DNA from: Odobenus rosmarus divergens | Lineage: Eukaryota; Chordata; Mammalia; Carnivora; Odobenidae | Assembly (NCBI RefSeq): GCF_000321225.1 | Contig: NW_004451410.1 | Span: forward strand, 266,279-330,278 | Length of the DNA stretch: 64,000 nucleotides | Reading direction: 5' to 3' | Shown: piece by piece, positions 34,151 to 45,990 of the stretch | Numbering within the stretch: position 1 is the first letter of the stretch | Layout: every line of letters begins with the position of its first letter | Made by a program: the position numbers and the translations under genes | Notes under the pieces: model-generated | What the model saw: the letters and a program-made list of their open reading frames with translations, nothing else | What the model was told of the DNA's origin: nothing | The model's database searches: none

Positions 34151-35049
34151 AGAGTTCCTATATAAGGAGGAGAATTTGAGAAAATGCCCAGCAGAGCTCC
34201 TTGTTGAAAAGGTCAAGTGCACTGAGGGTTACCCGATCCAAGGTGCCACTTGTCTTCCCAAGCAAAGAAACATGCATTTCTGTCTTTGTCCCCTGAAAGC
34301 AGAATCAAAGCAGTTTAGGGTGAGGTGGATAGGAGAGGCACAAACAAAAGCTTGGGTCTCAGTGGGAAGCTGGGAACCAAGGGCAGGGGCCACCGCTTTG
34401 AGGACTGCATAGCTTCTCTTTGTCCACTGTCTAAGTGCTTGGCTATTTCCCCACAGTTGTAAGCAGTTTAACTCACACTAAGGACAGCAAGGAAGGGGAG
34501 ATGTGATAAAACCTACTCCTGAGTAGCCAAATGATGAGGTAGAGAAGAAAAGAGGAAAGAACTCAGAAGAGCATCCAAACCAGGAGTGCCTGAATTGCCC
34601 CGGAAAGTAGGTTCAAATCAGGAGGCTGAAGTCCTGAGGTCTCAAACAAGGGGACAAAGGGCCCACTTGTTCTCAGAAAAGGGTCTGCAGTGTCCTCGAA
34701 GGAGGACATACCTTTCTTTTGGCTTAGAGCAGGCACCCCATGCTGACTGGATGGTTGACTCAGTAAAGGAAGCCTGGACAGAATTTTCAGTACATAAGGA
34801 ACCAGTTTGGGTCAAAGTTGATTCTTTTTTTCTTAGGTTGGTTCAATTTTTCATCATAAATATTAAAATCCTATAATTAGTATAAGGAAATATAGATGAT
34901 ATTCCCATACCTTTGTGGGGAACTGTTGTTTCATTTGATAAAAACACAGAACCTACAGAGAAGAAGACAGATAGCCTGAATTCCTGAAACACAATGAACA
35001 CATACAAGGCCTCTGTGAGTAAAATCCATATAGTTAGACACCAGAAGGC
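34151..35049. other. Unique sequence
   Basis: No repeat or gene recognised. Frames at 34176-34412 and 34586-34876 have no motif. Confidence 0.45.
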
Positions 35050-35840
35050 CAACTGGAAAAGGTCTACAAAAGTACAAAAGGTATGCTGTACAAATAATTG
35101 ATATGCTTAATATATGTTTTTAAAACTCTTAGAAATAAATAATACTGTTGATGACCACCCTGTGATGTAAACATAGGTAAAGAACACGAATGGACTAATT
35201 ATAAAAGAATTTCCAGGGAGTATATGAAAAAAATGTTCTTCACTAATAAACGGTATAAACCAAAACCAATAAAACACAATAGTTATCTATCAAATTGGCA
35301 AATAGTAATATATAGACAGAATACAAATTGCTAGATATTTTTGAGAGCAATTTAGCAAAGGCTTTAATAAAAGCAAAGGCTTTGACCCCAAAATTTCACT
35401 TGTAGAAATTCATCCTAAGCAAATTACTGCATAATAAACAAAAACATAAACAGAAGATGTATATCATGCGGTTTATAAAAAGAAAAAATTATAAGCAAAC
35501 TAAATGTCCAACAACTGGCAATTTGTTGAGTAAATTATGGACAACCTAGGTCATAACAATATTTTCATCTATAATGATAACAAATATATGTATTTATTGA
35601 TATGGAGAGATGTTTATGATATATTAATTATGAAGAGGTCACAGGAAAATCCGTATGATATGATCCTGCTTTGTTTCTAAATTGATAGTTGAAGAGAATT
35701 ATAGAGTCTGAAATGTCCAGAAATTTAATCATTGTTTTCTCTGGTGAGTGAGATTATGAGTGAATTTTGTTGGCTTATCTGAATTTTCTCCAATGAACAT
35801 TACTTATGTAATTTTTTAAGAGCTTAAAAGAAAAAAATCC
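35050..35840 (+). mobile_element. Old L1 (L1M/HAL1-like) 3' relic
   Basis: AATTGGCAAATAGTAATATA, TTCACTTGTAGAAATTCATC, CTAAATGTCCAACAACTGGC and GAGTAAATTATGGACAACC follow the distal ORF2 / 3' part of old mammalian L1. It is AT-rich and has no intact frame. Confidence 0.7.
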
Positions 35841-35889
35841 TGATTACAGGTTAAAAGTACAGAAGATGCATTTTAAGACTGTTAATGTT

Positions 35890-36250
35890 AAAAGTAGACA
35901 CTGCAGGTTATCTTCCCAGCAAAAGATAGCTTTATTCAGGAATAAAAGAATTGCAGTCCAGGACAGACAACGTGCTGCAGAATGATAGGCTAGTCAACGG
36001 GAACAAAGGAGAGGTATTCTGTTTACGTCGGAAAGGGGTAAGTTGGGAGGGCTGTTAGGAACTAAGAGTCCACTGGAGGGAACCGAGGATGAGGAACGCC
36101 CCTTGTGGAGTGGTATCCACCTGCAAGGTCAAATCCCTGTAAGGTCAAGTCCCACTCTTCCTGTTGGGTCTGTAATTGGCTGCCGAAACCTCCGGACTGC
36201 GTGTCAGTGAGGTTTCCCGTCACTGATTTTCATAAGATTAAGGAAAGCGG
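35890..36250 (-). mobile_element. Probable solo LTR, reverse strand, unclassified
   Basis: On the minus strand there is an LTR-like order: AGCCAATTACAGACCCAACA (CCAAT-type), a C-rich middle, then CCTGAATAAAGCTATC with an AATAAA signal close to the end, and a possible ...CTGCA terminus near 35902. I cannot confirm TG/CA ends or a target-site duplication. There is no internal retroviral coding sequence nearby. Confidence 0.4.
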
Positions 36251-36329
36251 ACAGCAAGTAAGAATGTGTGGCTCTCTATGACTGGGAATCCCTATAGGGG
36301 AAAAAGCAAATCATTCCCTTCTATCCTTC

Positions 36330-36600
36330 GAGATTCTCAGCTGGGATCCCTGTTACGGCAGACAGATTAACAAGAGAAAAACAAACTGAAGTTTATTAAC
36401 CTGTGTATCTCCCATAAACATGGGAGAAGTAACAGAGGTGGCCAGAGCTTGGGCTTCAGAAAAGGCCTATTTGGGGTGGCTTAGCCTGGTCTCCTACACC
36501 TGATGCTCCTTTAATAAGCCAAGATTAAGGTTCAGTATAACATGTCCATATCACATTGGGCTCCAACCACAGGGATAGATGAGTGTTAACATTTATAACT
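36330..36600 (-). mobile_element. Second LTR-like block, reverse strand
   Basis: GATTAACAAGAGAAAAACAA, ACTGAAGTTTATTAACCTGT (complement has AATAAA) and CATAAACATGGGAGAAGTAA look like the antisense R/U5 side of an endogenous retroviral LTR. Boundaries and family are unknown. It may belong with the block just upstream. Confidence 0.3.
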
Positions 36601-38596
36601 TTTAATATTAATTGAGCTAAAAACACTTGTCTCAAGATAAACATTTGGTTTATGACAATCCAAGCCATTAGTTGATCTTAATTTTTATAAGCACAAATAA
36701 ATTGTCATTGTCCCCAAAGACAGTCTAGAAAGAAGGTAAAATAATAGCAGGTTTTATATTTTGTCTTCAGAGGGTATTTGGTTGTTTTTTTTTTTATTTG
36801 AAAAAGTCTACAATTTATTTGTCATCATTTATGGCACCATCCTGAAGATTCAACAGGGATGACGCTGACCTCTTTTCCTTTGCAAGGAGCTTAATAAAAA
36901 CTAAATAAAATTCACATTTTAACAGCAGTAATGTCTTAGCATCAGAAAATGATTATTTTTCTAAAACTGCAAATAATCCATCTGGGTATTTTTTGGCCTT
37001 TATTTCTAATTAGACGCAATATTTGAGAGCTCATTTATCCAGTGCCTCAAAAAATTTAAAATTTTTGTGAAATAACTGAAATGGGTCGTGTGCTATATAA
37101 TTCTCCTCTTTGAAGGTGATGTTGCCTGATAGGTGGCTGAATTGGGAGTTTGGAAGACCTAAGATGTTTCTCATGGGATTCCTGTGATGCCTCCTTAAGA
37201 TTCTTACCTCCTTCCCAGCTTCATGTCTGTTCAGTTTGAAACATGGGGAAAAACAATTTCCACTTCTTTCCCGCCATATAAGGATTAACTGGATAATCCG
37301 TCCAGAGCAGAAGCAAGAATACTGACTTTTGTGGTGTCAGTTTTCCATACATATTAAATGAGCAAACTGAATTAAAAGGACAAGTTGGTGTTTGGAGATG
37401 GCGGAAGCCCCTCGGGGAGCTCCTAGTGCAGAAGTCACTTCCTACCCCTCCTTGCGGATTGGAAAAGTCAAGGGAGGCACCCTCCTCAAGGCCATGTTTT
37501 AACCTAAAGCCACGTCTAATAATGGATCATGTTTTATTTTTTTTAGATACCATTTACCCATTGCTTGTGACCCTATGGGTGCCAGGGACACCGACCCCAC
37601 TGAAAACCAGTGACCATTACCACGATGCCCCGAACCGAGAGGATAAAGGACATAGGTAACCTCCTGCAACCTGAAATGAAAACAGCTATTCATCTCCTCC
37701 TAACACTAGTTTAAGGCCTAGCTCCCGCCTTCAGAAAGCTTGTGGTGTTGTCAGACGAGTGGAGTTTCAACAGAGAGACCGAGGGAGAAGGGTCCGACTG
37801 CTACGCAGACCAGTGGGCACATCAACCTCGAGCTCCTCAGGTTTACCAAAAAAGGCAGAAACAAGATCAAAGGTTTTAACCCCCAACTGAAGAACTGCCT
37901 ATGTATTTTACCTCTCCCTTCAAGGAACAATTTTCCACTAATATACTCTGCCCAAGCATGCAGAAGAGTAAGTGGATTTAAAATCTGCGTGCGTACACAT
38001 GCGCACATACGTTCTGCAGGAATTGCACAAAAGGCCAAGAGAGAAGCAATCCATCTGGGTTTACGTGTATTGTTTCATTGTTTTCTTAAGTATTTTATTA
38101 ATGCCCTGTGACTTGCTAAATGCAAATATATGAAAGGAAGGCACTCACATGAGAGGAAAAGTTTGGTTCAAATAAACTATGACTTCAATCTATCATTTAT
38201 TGCATTTGAAAAAGCCATCTAAACCTTTTGAATTTTAATCCATTTTTATGGCCTCTTTATATTCTTCCAAAGTGCCTCCCTACTTCTGTAATATAATGAA
38301 CTACCCACCTGATTCAAATCCTGTCATTGCCTAGTTAGGGGTGGAATTTGAGTTAGCCGACCAGCTTGGATAGAATAACAGCAGCTGTTGTAAATTCAAA
38401 TGCATTTTTTATAGGAAAAGATACAAACTTCACACAGGATACTTTATTATGCTGTTTATTGTGCACCTGGGGACTGAGTGTCCTTACCTGCCCACCCTGG
38501 TCAGAAAGAGAAGAAAATGTCCATGAATCAATCTGTGTGAAAGAGGCATTTGATTTGTATCTTGGTTGGGGAGGGCCAGCTATTTGTAAAATTAGC
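36601..38596. other. Unique sequence
   Basis: No gene is supported. At 36786-36900 the minus strand ends in an A-run preceded by AATAAA-like words (see findings). Frames at 37426-38111 are motif-free. Confidence 0.4.
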
Positions 38597-40383
38597 TCAG
38601 TCTGAACAATGAGCTAAGAGGCTAGCTGAAACAGAGCCATCCCTTAATCGGGCAGCCCCAAATCCCCAAAGCAAAAGCCTTTTACTTTTCCCATGTTGCG
38701 TGGGAAAGTGCTGTGAGACAGAGGGGCCACCAGCGGTATGGGACAGGGTGACACTGTTAGCACCAAATCTAATGGCCAAGTGGAAGGCTGAGGTTGGTTC
38801 CAATAACAGAATTTTGGAGAGTCTCTAAAAGAGATCACAGTAGCGTTTCCTGAAGGAAAAATACAAGATCAATGTGTCTCACACACTTTTAGAGATTATT
38901 TTAAGAATATGTTGAAAGCTAAAGCCTGTGCCTTTCGAGGACACCCTGCAGAGGGTCCTGACCCAGGTTAAGCTGCATGAAAGGCGACAGTCACTCCTGA
39001 CGCGCCCATGGAGCCCCTCTACCCTCATTTTAAGTACAGCCCAGAAACTCCTACTGCAAGGAGCACTAATGACCCCAAATATACATCCTTCTATCTTCTG
39101 AAGAATCCTCACCATAACCACGCAATGGGCATTATTACCCACCCCCTCCGAAGGGTGCAAACAGGCTGAGAGAGAGTGATTCTGTATTGGTTCTGGATGC
39201 ACAGCAGACAAATGACAGAAAACCTACCCCAGAGGCCATGGTGGGGCAGCATCCTGCCCCTCAATCCAGTTAACAAAATAATAGCCCTAAGCGCATGGAA
39301 GCCCTAGGCCTCTGACCCTGCTGGGGCTGAGACCTCCCCGAAGGGTGCACGCTGGCCCCTGCACAGTCCGTGGAGATGCAGTGCTGGGCCTCAAACCCCT
39401 CCCGATCGAGTTTTTACAGCATGATTTAATACCTGTTCTCACTCTCTCGGCCATAAATTTTAAAAGGGAATGGGAAGATACAGTTTGCATAAGCATTTGG
39501 GGACAAAGAAATATTTGGTTATCAGTTATTTTGAACAAATAACCAAATCCATTCTTCACATTCTATTTACATATGGTCCAGAAATAACTGAAGGCAACTG
39601 TCCAGATTTAGTAATTCATCCCCTGGAAAGATTTTTGTTAGTTTTGTTTTTATTAACCAGTTTGGCACTCTCTACAGCCTAAATTTATTGCATGATTTTT
39701 ATGCCTCCTCATTCAGTTTGGATTGTGTAAGCCTACAACCTGAAAATGAAACAAGTATATAAGTAATTTATGGGAGCAAAGAGAAGTAGCCAAGAGGTTG
39801 TGTGAGTTATGGGTGAGGTGCTGGGCAGAAATCCTGTGGCCAGGCTTGCTAATGACACAGCCTTGGCAAGGGGCAAGCTCGGACGTATGTGTGTGCACAG
39901 GCATGCACAGGTGTGTGTTTTAATTAGGCTCCTTGAGTGTGCAGCAACAACAGGCAGAATTTACATCGGAAATGGAATTTACCGGAAAAATACATAGAGG
40001 AATAAGGATCCACGGGCAATCCCCCCGCAGGTAGACAAGGAGGCCCCTGGAGAAATGGGATGCGGTTCAGGACACTCAGCATTCTCCTGGCATCCATATG
40101 CCCCGTTTGCCTTTGCACCTGCCCCTCCTCTCAGGTCTCTGACTGTCTGCAACATTCCGACTGAGTCAAGGTCTAAATTCCAGGGGTGCCAATCCGCTCA
40201 GCTTCTCAGGAGAGCCCTGCTCACCAGGCTCCTTCAGAAACGACAACAAATGGACCAGGAGTCTACTAGACTGTGTCGGCGAGGCCCTGCCCTGCCACCC
40301 CACACCTGGGACCATGTTCTCTCGAACCCCCTTCTCTGTAGGTTCCAGGAGAGAGTGGAGGTGAGAGCAAGCACCTTGAAACA
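38597..40383. other. Unique sequence with a reverse MIR fragment
   Basis: CTTCTGAAGAATCCTCACCA, CAATGGGCATTATTACCC at about 39098-39145 is a diverged reverse MIR. Frames in the interval 38879-40387 overlap on both strands with no domain. Confidence 0.45.
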
Positions 40384-40935
40384 CTAACCAGAGAGTTACC
40401 ATATGACCCAGCAACTTCCTTCCTAGGTATGCACCCCAAAGAACTGCCAACAGGAACTCAACAAATAGCCTGTATGGCAGAGGTTGTCGCAGAATTACTC
40501 ACAGTAGCCAAACGGTGGAAACAAGCCGAGTGTCCACCATGCGTGACTGGATAAGGAAAATGTGGACCATCCGTACAATGGAGTGGTCTCCTGTGATGGT
40601 AAGAAATGAAGTGTTGACAAATACTACGGATGGATGAACTTGGAAACCGTACGCTAAGGCAGAAGCCAGACACCAAAGGTCACATATTGTCGGACTCCAC
40701 AACTGGCAAATTCATAGAGACAGGAGTTGACTGGGGGTGACCAGGGGCAGGAGGAGGAATGGGAGTCACTGCATCATGGTTAGTTAGCTTCTGTTTGGGG
40801 TGAAACAAGAGGTTTTGGGAACAGACAGAAGTGATGGTTGTACAACAGTGTGTGAATGTAGCAAATGCTGCTGAGTTATACCCTAATAATAGTTAAAATG
40901 GCAAAAGGTACATTCTATTATTTCACCACAAGGAG
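40384..40935 (+). mobile_element. L1 3' end (ORF2 terminus and 3' UTR), decayed
   Basis: GAGAGTTACCATATGACCCA, GCAACTTCCTTCCTAGGTAT, ACAGTAGCCAAACGGTGGAA, TACAATGGAGTGGTCTCC and CACATATTGTCGGACTCC follow L1 ORF2 into the 3' UTR. It ends AAATGGCAAAAGGTACATTC TATTATTTCACCACAA. The reading frame is broken. Confidence 0.9.
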
Positions 40936-41440
40936 AACTCGGATGGGTCAGATGATGGATGGTGGGCAGAAGACATCACTGCTGGATGGTGTCACCGTCC
41001 CATATGGGACAGAGGGCCGCAGAGGCAAGGGGGTGGGGTGGGGGCCAGATGACCAGCAGAGCCCTGCACAGTCCCTGGTGGGGGACCCCTAGGCCACTGT
41101 CCTTACAGAGGTGCCCGAGTTCCCACAAACCCCACTTGGGCTCCAGTCCTGCAGCCGCCCAGCCGCCTGCCATCCCCCACTGGCTCGGCCCAGCTGCGTG
41201 CCCGGGGGTGACACTCCCTCTGACCCTTCCTTCCCGGTCCCTCCCCGAGCTGGGTAAGCGCCAGCACCCTATTTGACTGCTGACTCCCAGAACTTGCAGA
41301 GTTCTTGTCCCGGCCTGTGGAAGGACCCACTTCCTGGTCCTATTCAAAGTTTTCCTCCACGGGCAATGGCCGGGTTCTTCCTCACTGACAGGGGGCTGCA
41401 GGGGGGGGTGGTAACGTCCACCACCGTCTGAGGAGCTCTT
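40936..41440. other. GC-rich unique sequence
   Basis: Contains a minus-strand 162-codon open frame (40976-41464) without any recognisable domain. High GC lowers stop frequency. No gene called. Confidence 0.4.
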
Positions 41441-41560
41441 CAGGGTAGAAAGCATTTTCCACATCTCATCTCATCTCTGCCACTGACTGCCAGGTGTGTT
41501 CTTACTTTAGGAAGAGGAAGCGGACACAGAATTACTAAGCGGTAGTGGCAGGGGGCCAGC
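41441..41560 (-). mobile_element. MIR-like fragment, reverse strand
   Basis: CATTTTCCACATCTCATCTC then TTTAGGAAGAGGAAGCGGAC fits the reversed MIR phrase 'ttacagatgaggaaactgag', strongly diverged. Confidence 0.4.
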
Positions 41561-41878
41561 CTTGCCTGCCCTGCCCTGGGATGTCCACTCATTTCTCTAG
41601 CAACACCAGGCTAATGCAGACCTTCTCGGTGACCTGCACAGGTGGCCCTGTGCTCTCCCACCCACATTTCCACGCTCAGCTTTCCTTAGCATTCAAATAT
41701 GCGCCAAACCCCCCAGAAGCCTGCGAAGTTAGGCCGTGTTTACAAGTGGTTATTATTGAGCTCATTAGTGTTACCCTATCTGTCTTTCACTGTTGTTATT
41801 GATTTTCGGACTCACCCATCACAGAGCATCTGGGCACAAACCCAAGACAGATGCTTAATTAAACTCTGAGCATCCCCA

Positions 41879-41883
<5 letters not shown>

Positions 41884-41938
<55 letters not shown>
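41884..41938. repeat. (TC)n(AC)n compound microsatellite
   Basis: About 13 TC units followed directly by about 14 AC units. Confidence 0.97.
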
Positions 41939-41940
<2 letters not shown>

Positions 41941-42499
41941 GGTACCTGGATAACAGATCGGATGGATGCCAGGGTGGTCAGATGGCCCTGGGATCGTGGA
42001 TGGTGAAAGTGGCCAAACTCCGATAGGTACCTCCAACTTTGAGCGTTCACTGCTGGCCAGACACGTTCTAATGCACCTGCAGCGTTCCGGCACCAGAGTG
42101 AGAGCCAGGTCCCCACAGCAGCTGCACATCGCATCTCACTGGACCTGCAGAGACACACAGCTTCACCAGGGAGGGAAGGTCTTTGTTCCAGAACAGAGTT
42201 ACTGGTTTTTTGGTCAGACTGACTGGTGCATTAATCCCAGTTCCATGGTGCCCCTGAGTACAAAAGTCATTGTTTAAGCTGAGAGGCCATTGTGCAAGGC
42301 TGACACTTTGTCATGCTCCATGGGTCTCCCGGAAGGCTGCATTCAGACACAGAGCTCTTGAGGGCAGTAGCATGGAAGTGTGCCCAATTTCTGTCCGTAT
42401 GTGGTGACAGACTTCCCACTCTTCCCCATGGAAAGACTGGATATCGATCCACCTTTCCCAGGGCTGTAAATTTCACTCAGGGTCAAGCTTCTGACTAGA

Positions 42500-42685
42500 G
42501 TAGTGCTGTTAACCAAGGACCCACCCCAGGGGACATTAGGCAATGACTGGATATATTTTGGGATGTCGGAACTGGAAGGGGTTGCTGGTTGGCAGAGGCC
42601 TGGGATGCGAACCATCCTACAGTGCCCAGGATGGCCCCACCACAATGAATCATCCAACCAAAACATCAGCAGAAACTCAGCACTA
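42500..42685 (+). mobile_element. MER5A (hAT), second copy
   Basis: GTGCTGTTAACCAAGGACCC, CCCCAGGGGACATTAGGCAA, TACAGTGCCCAGGATGGCCC, CACCACAATGAATCATCCAA follow MER5A in plus orientation. It is more diverged than the copy at 33506. Confidence 0.85.
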
Positions 42686-42750
42686 GAGAACTCCTACTGC
42701 ATACTTATTGTTCTAAAGACTTCTAAAGGTTAAAATAATTACGTTTTACA

Positions 42751-43092
42751 TGTCTTCATCCATTTGGGCTACTATTACAAAATACAAAAGACTGAGTGGC
42801 TTATATACAACACACATTGATTTCTCAGCTCTGGAGGCTGCAAGTCCAAGGTCCGGGTTACAGCTGATTTGGTTTCTGGTCAGAGATGGCCACCCTTTTG
42901 CTGTGTCCTCACGTAACAGAAGGGACAAGGGAGCTCTCCGGGGTCTCCTCTGTAAGGCATTAATCGCATCCATGAGGGCTCCACCCTCATGACCTGATCA
43001 CCTCCCAAAAGTGATTTCCAAATATGATCACACTGAGGATTAGGTTTCAACATAAGAATTTGGGAGTGCGCACACACATTCAGGCCATAGTA
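42751..43092 (-). mobile_element. MLT1-type MaLR solo LTR, reverse strand
   Basis: TGTCTTCATCCATTTGGGCT, AAAAGACTGAGTGGCTTATA, CTCTGGAGGCTGCAAGTCCA, TGCTGTGTCCTCACGTAAC, GAGGGCTCCACCCTCATGAC, CTGATCACCTCCCAAAAG and AGGATTAGGTTTCAACATAA run through the reverse complement of an MLT1 LTR over its full length. No internal MaLR sequence adjoins it. Confidence 0.92.
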
Positions 43093-44189
43093 CCATATTA
43101 CACGCTGATCATTTTCACTTGTACCTTCAATCCAATCTGTTTATCAGCACAGATATAATCGCCAATACATTTAAAGATCTTTTTAATTTACATGAAGCTT
43201 TTAAGTATTTTCTTCCTTGTTTGAACACTGGGAATCTATTCAGTGTTCGTGCAGAAGTGCATTCCCAGAGGGCCACCTGGTAGACAGAATATATTTTTCC
43301 CCCAATTAAAGAGGACCGAGTCCCCTCCCTTCAGGAGTGTGAAAGCACATTTGCACGTGGAAATCACACGTCCATGGGAGGACATCTGGCCTCACACGAA
43401 GTAGACAGTAAGAGCCATCAGCACCTAGAAATCCTGATGGACTGAGTAAGACTTCCCCGAGATGGTTTGAACCCTCAAGGAAAAGTCAGGGCCAGCAGGG
43501 CATGAGGAGAAGGGGACCACGAACGGCCCAGAAGGTTTTGCTAAGCAACCCGAACTCAGATCAAGAGAACACAAGTGCTACAGGATTCCTACTGGGAACA
43601 CAGGGACTACACGTGCAAAGTGGGCTGGGAACAAGATTACAATTTGCCATGAATACCAGGCTTAGGCTACTACGGAAGATTTTTGACCAACAGATCTACA
43701 AACTGAAAGAAGTGTTTTCGTAAAGCTAATCAGTCACTTTGATGAAACTAGAGCAGATATCCGGCCAATAATCAGGAGATATTGTAGGGCACCCAGAGCC
43801 GAGAAAAGGGCCTTGATTAGGGTGAGATTTTGAGTCTGAGTGGTGAGTAAACGGGAGTTGTTCTTCTCATGAATGAGAGATCACCAAAGGTAGACATGGA
43901 ACAAGGGAGGGGTGAAGGACTGGGAAAAGCCCTTTGGGGGAGAAAGCAGGGGATTCGATCTCCATTGTTTCTGAACTTTCAGTAATTCCTCGACTCAATA
44001 AGCCTGCTTCTGCTTCCATCACTTTATTGAGACTGTTCATAATGTAGAAGTCACACTGACCTCATCATTGGCCAATCGAGTTATTTTTCAACCATTATCC
44101 TACTTGATTTACCCATAGATTCTCAGCTACTTGAATGTTTTCATTTTTTAATGCACCCTCAATGTGCATTGTCTTTAATTTGTTTTAAT
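43093..44189. other. Unique sequence
   Basis: No recognised gene. The frame at 43502-43723 is motif-free. Confidence 0.45.
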
Positions 44190-44620
44190 GCAAATAGTTT
44201 TAAGCACATTCAGGCAGTGTGTTAAGCTTAAGGGGTAAGACGAACATGATTCCTTCTCTCCATAAACTTATAGTCCAGTGGGAAACAGCTATTAAACAAG
44301 TAATTATGCATATATCCCTGGCATAAATGTAACTGTGGTAAGTGCTACCAAAAAAAAAAAAAAAGAAAGAAAAGAAAAGAAAGAGAGAGAGAGGTGCACT
44401 AAGAGTTCATCATATGGAACCTCCCTTATCCTGGAATAAAGAAAAAAAAACTCCCTGAAGAAATATTTCGGCTGGGACTTGAAGGGCCTATAGGAGTTTA
44501 CTAGATTAGGGAAGGCCTAGGAGGACACCCAGAGGAAGCCAGGAAGGGAAGGAGTCTGGTGTGTCCCCGTTCCCATGGGATGACCAAGGGAGAGTGACAG
44601 GTAGCATGGAAGGGTTGGTC
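44190..44620 (+). mobile_element. Ancient CR1/MIR-type relic interrupted by an A-rich tract
   Basis: TCTCCATAAACTTATAGTCC AGTGGGAAACAG and GGCTGGGACTTGAAGGGCCT match a common ancient mammalian phrase ('ctcacagtctagtgggg...gagctgggccttgaagg'). A (A)n(GAAA)n tract at 44349-44392 lies inside. Family naming is uncertain. Confidence 0.5.
44349..44392. repeat. A-run with (GAAA)n and (GA)n
   Basis: Homopurine tract of about 44 bp. Confidence 0.95.
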
Positions 44621-45229
44621 ACGTTAGACCATGCCCCCCACAATCAAGGTTTTGAATCCAGGGTCACAACGGGCCACTGACAACATCATCAGGTCTGCAT
44701 TTTTACAATACGTTCTTTAGTGCTATGTGGATGGTGGGCTGGCAGGTGGGTAAGGGTGTGTGGGATAAGACAAATTTGTAAGCTGTTGCAAGAGCTCCTC
44801 CCCGAGTCACGGTGATGGCAAGGAGAGGGCTGGGGGTTTATCTGAGAAAGAGAGGGAGAGGCCTTGGTTAGTGACTAAATGTGAAGGGGTCCCGGAGAGG
44901 GGTCCTGGGAGGGGGAAGAAGATGCAGTTTGGACCCAGGAAGCTGAGCTGTCCTGCAGATGAGCTCAGAATCAGTGTGGGGCAGGAAACGTTCTTGCCCT
45001 GCTTTCTGCAAGCTCTTTCCCTCCTCCCTCTCTGAACATCCCTCCCCAGGCTCCTCCTGGGCCTCCTTCCCCCTCTGACTTCCTCACCCAGCAGCATGTC
45101 CACACCCCCCACCTGAGGCCCCTCTCCTGCTGATCTCTTCCCTCACTAGGGTCACCACCCTCTCTCACCTGTCTGCAGTTCTGCCCAAAGGCCCAGGCCC
45201 CAAATCTACATCTTCCTCACGTTCACCAG
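44621..45229. other. GC-richer unique sequence
   Basis: No gene recognised. The pyrimidine-rich end, 45000-45229, may be the upstream part of the following L2. Confidence 0.4.
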
Positions 45230-45990
45230 CAGCTCAGACCCACAGTACAACTATCCACCTGCTGCCTTCTCTCCAGGGTCTTGCTGGCTCCTTAGGCTTA
45301 ACAAACATAAACCTGAGCTTATTCGCTTCCGTGAGGAAAAAAAAAAAAAAAAAAAAAAAGGAAAAGAAAAGAGGTAAAAGGCCCTTCCTCCTCTGTCTCC
45401 AACCTCTGTTAATGGCAGTACCCTCCACTCGATGCCCAGCCCCAAAGTATGGGATCCATCCTCCTTTGCTCTCCAAAACTAGTCATTCGTGAAAACATGT
45501 CAATTGCCTTTGAGACCCCAGCCTGCCCGGTCCTCTGCCCTCCCCTCCCCATCCCAGGCCCCCGTCATCTCACTGACCTCGGGGATTGTAACCCCAGCAA
45601 ATCCTGCACATCACACCAGGGATGTTATTTTAGCACACAGAACTGACCACATCGCCATCTGGCTATCAAACCTCTGCAGGCCCCGATGTGAGGACATGCC
45701 CCGAGCCTGGCCCCATTCTGCTCCCAGCGGCTCCTTCTGTCCCTCCAGCATGTCTGTCTCACTGCAGCCCCTCCACCTCCTGCCCCTTGCTGCCTGGGAC
45801 CTCCCTGCCTGCACCCACGCTGCTCCCTCCACTAAACAGCTGTCCCCCGAAAAGGCCTGGTGTGCCTCCAGGGCCCATCTCCTGGGGCTTCTCTGCTTCC
45901 GCCAGGGGAGCTACGCATTCCTTCCTCTAGGCTTCCACAAGCAGCCTTTACAGCTTTGTTGTCACATGCATCACGGCGTTCTGGAACTTA
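45230..45990 (+). mobile_element. Long L2 LINE 3' segment
   Basis: The order fits L2: TAACAAACATAAACCTGAGC, CAACCTCTGTTAATGGCAGT, TGGGATCCATCCTCC, CCCCCGTCATCTCACTGACC, GCACACAGAACTGACCACAT, CCTGGCCCCATTCTGC, CCTTGCTGCCTGGGAC, then TCCAGGGCCCATCTCC. A poly(A) run at about 45337-45359 interrupts it. The 195-codon frame at 45489-46076, the longest in the window, lies mostly inside this L2 and shows no L2 polymerase signature. Confidence 0.75.
45337..45359. repeat. Poly(A) tract
   Basis: About 23 consecutive A within L2 sequence, followed by GGAAAAGAAAAGAGG. Confidence 0.95.

Noticed and set aside
40976..41464. 162-codon minus-strand open frame
   Set aside because: GC-rich DNA with few stops, overlapped by plus-strand frames, no recognisable domain.
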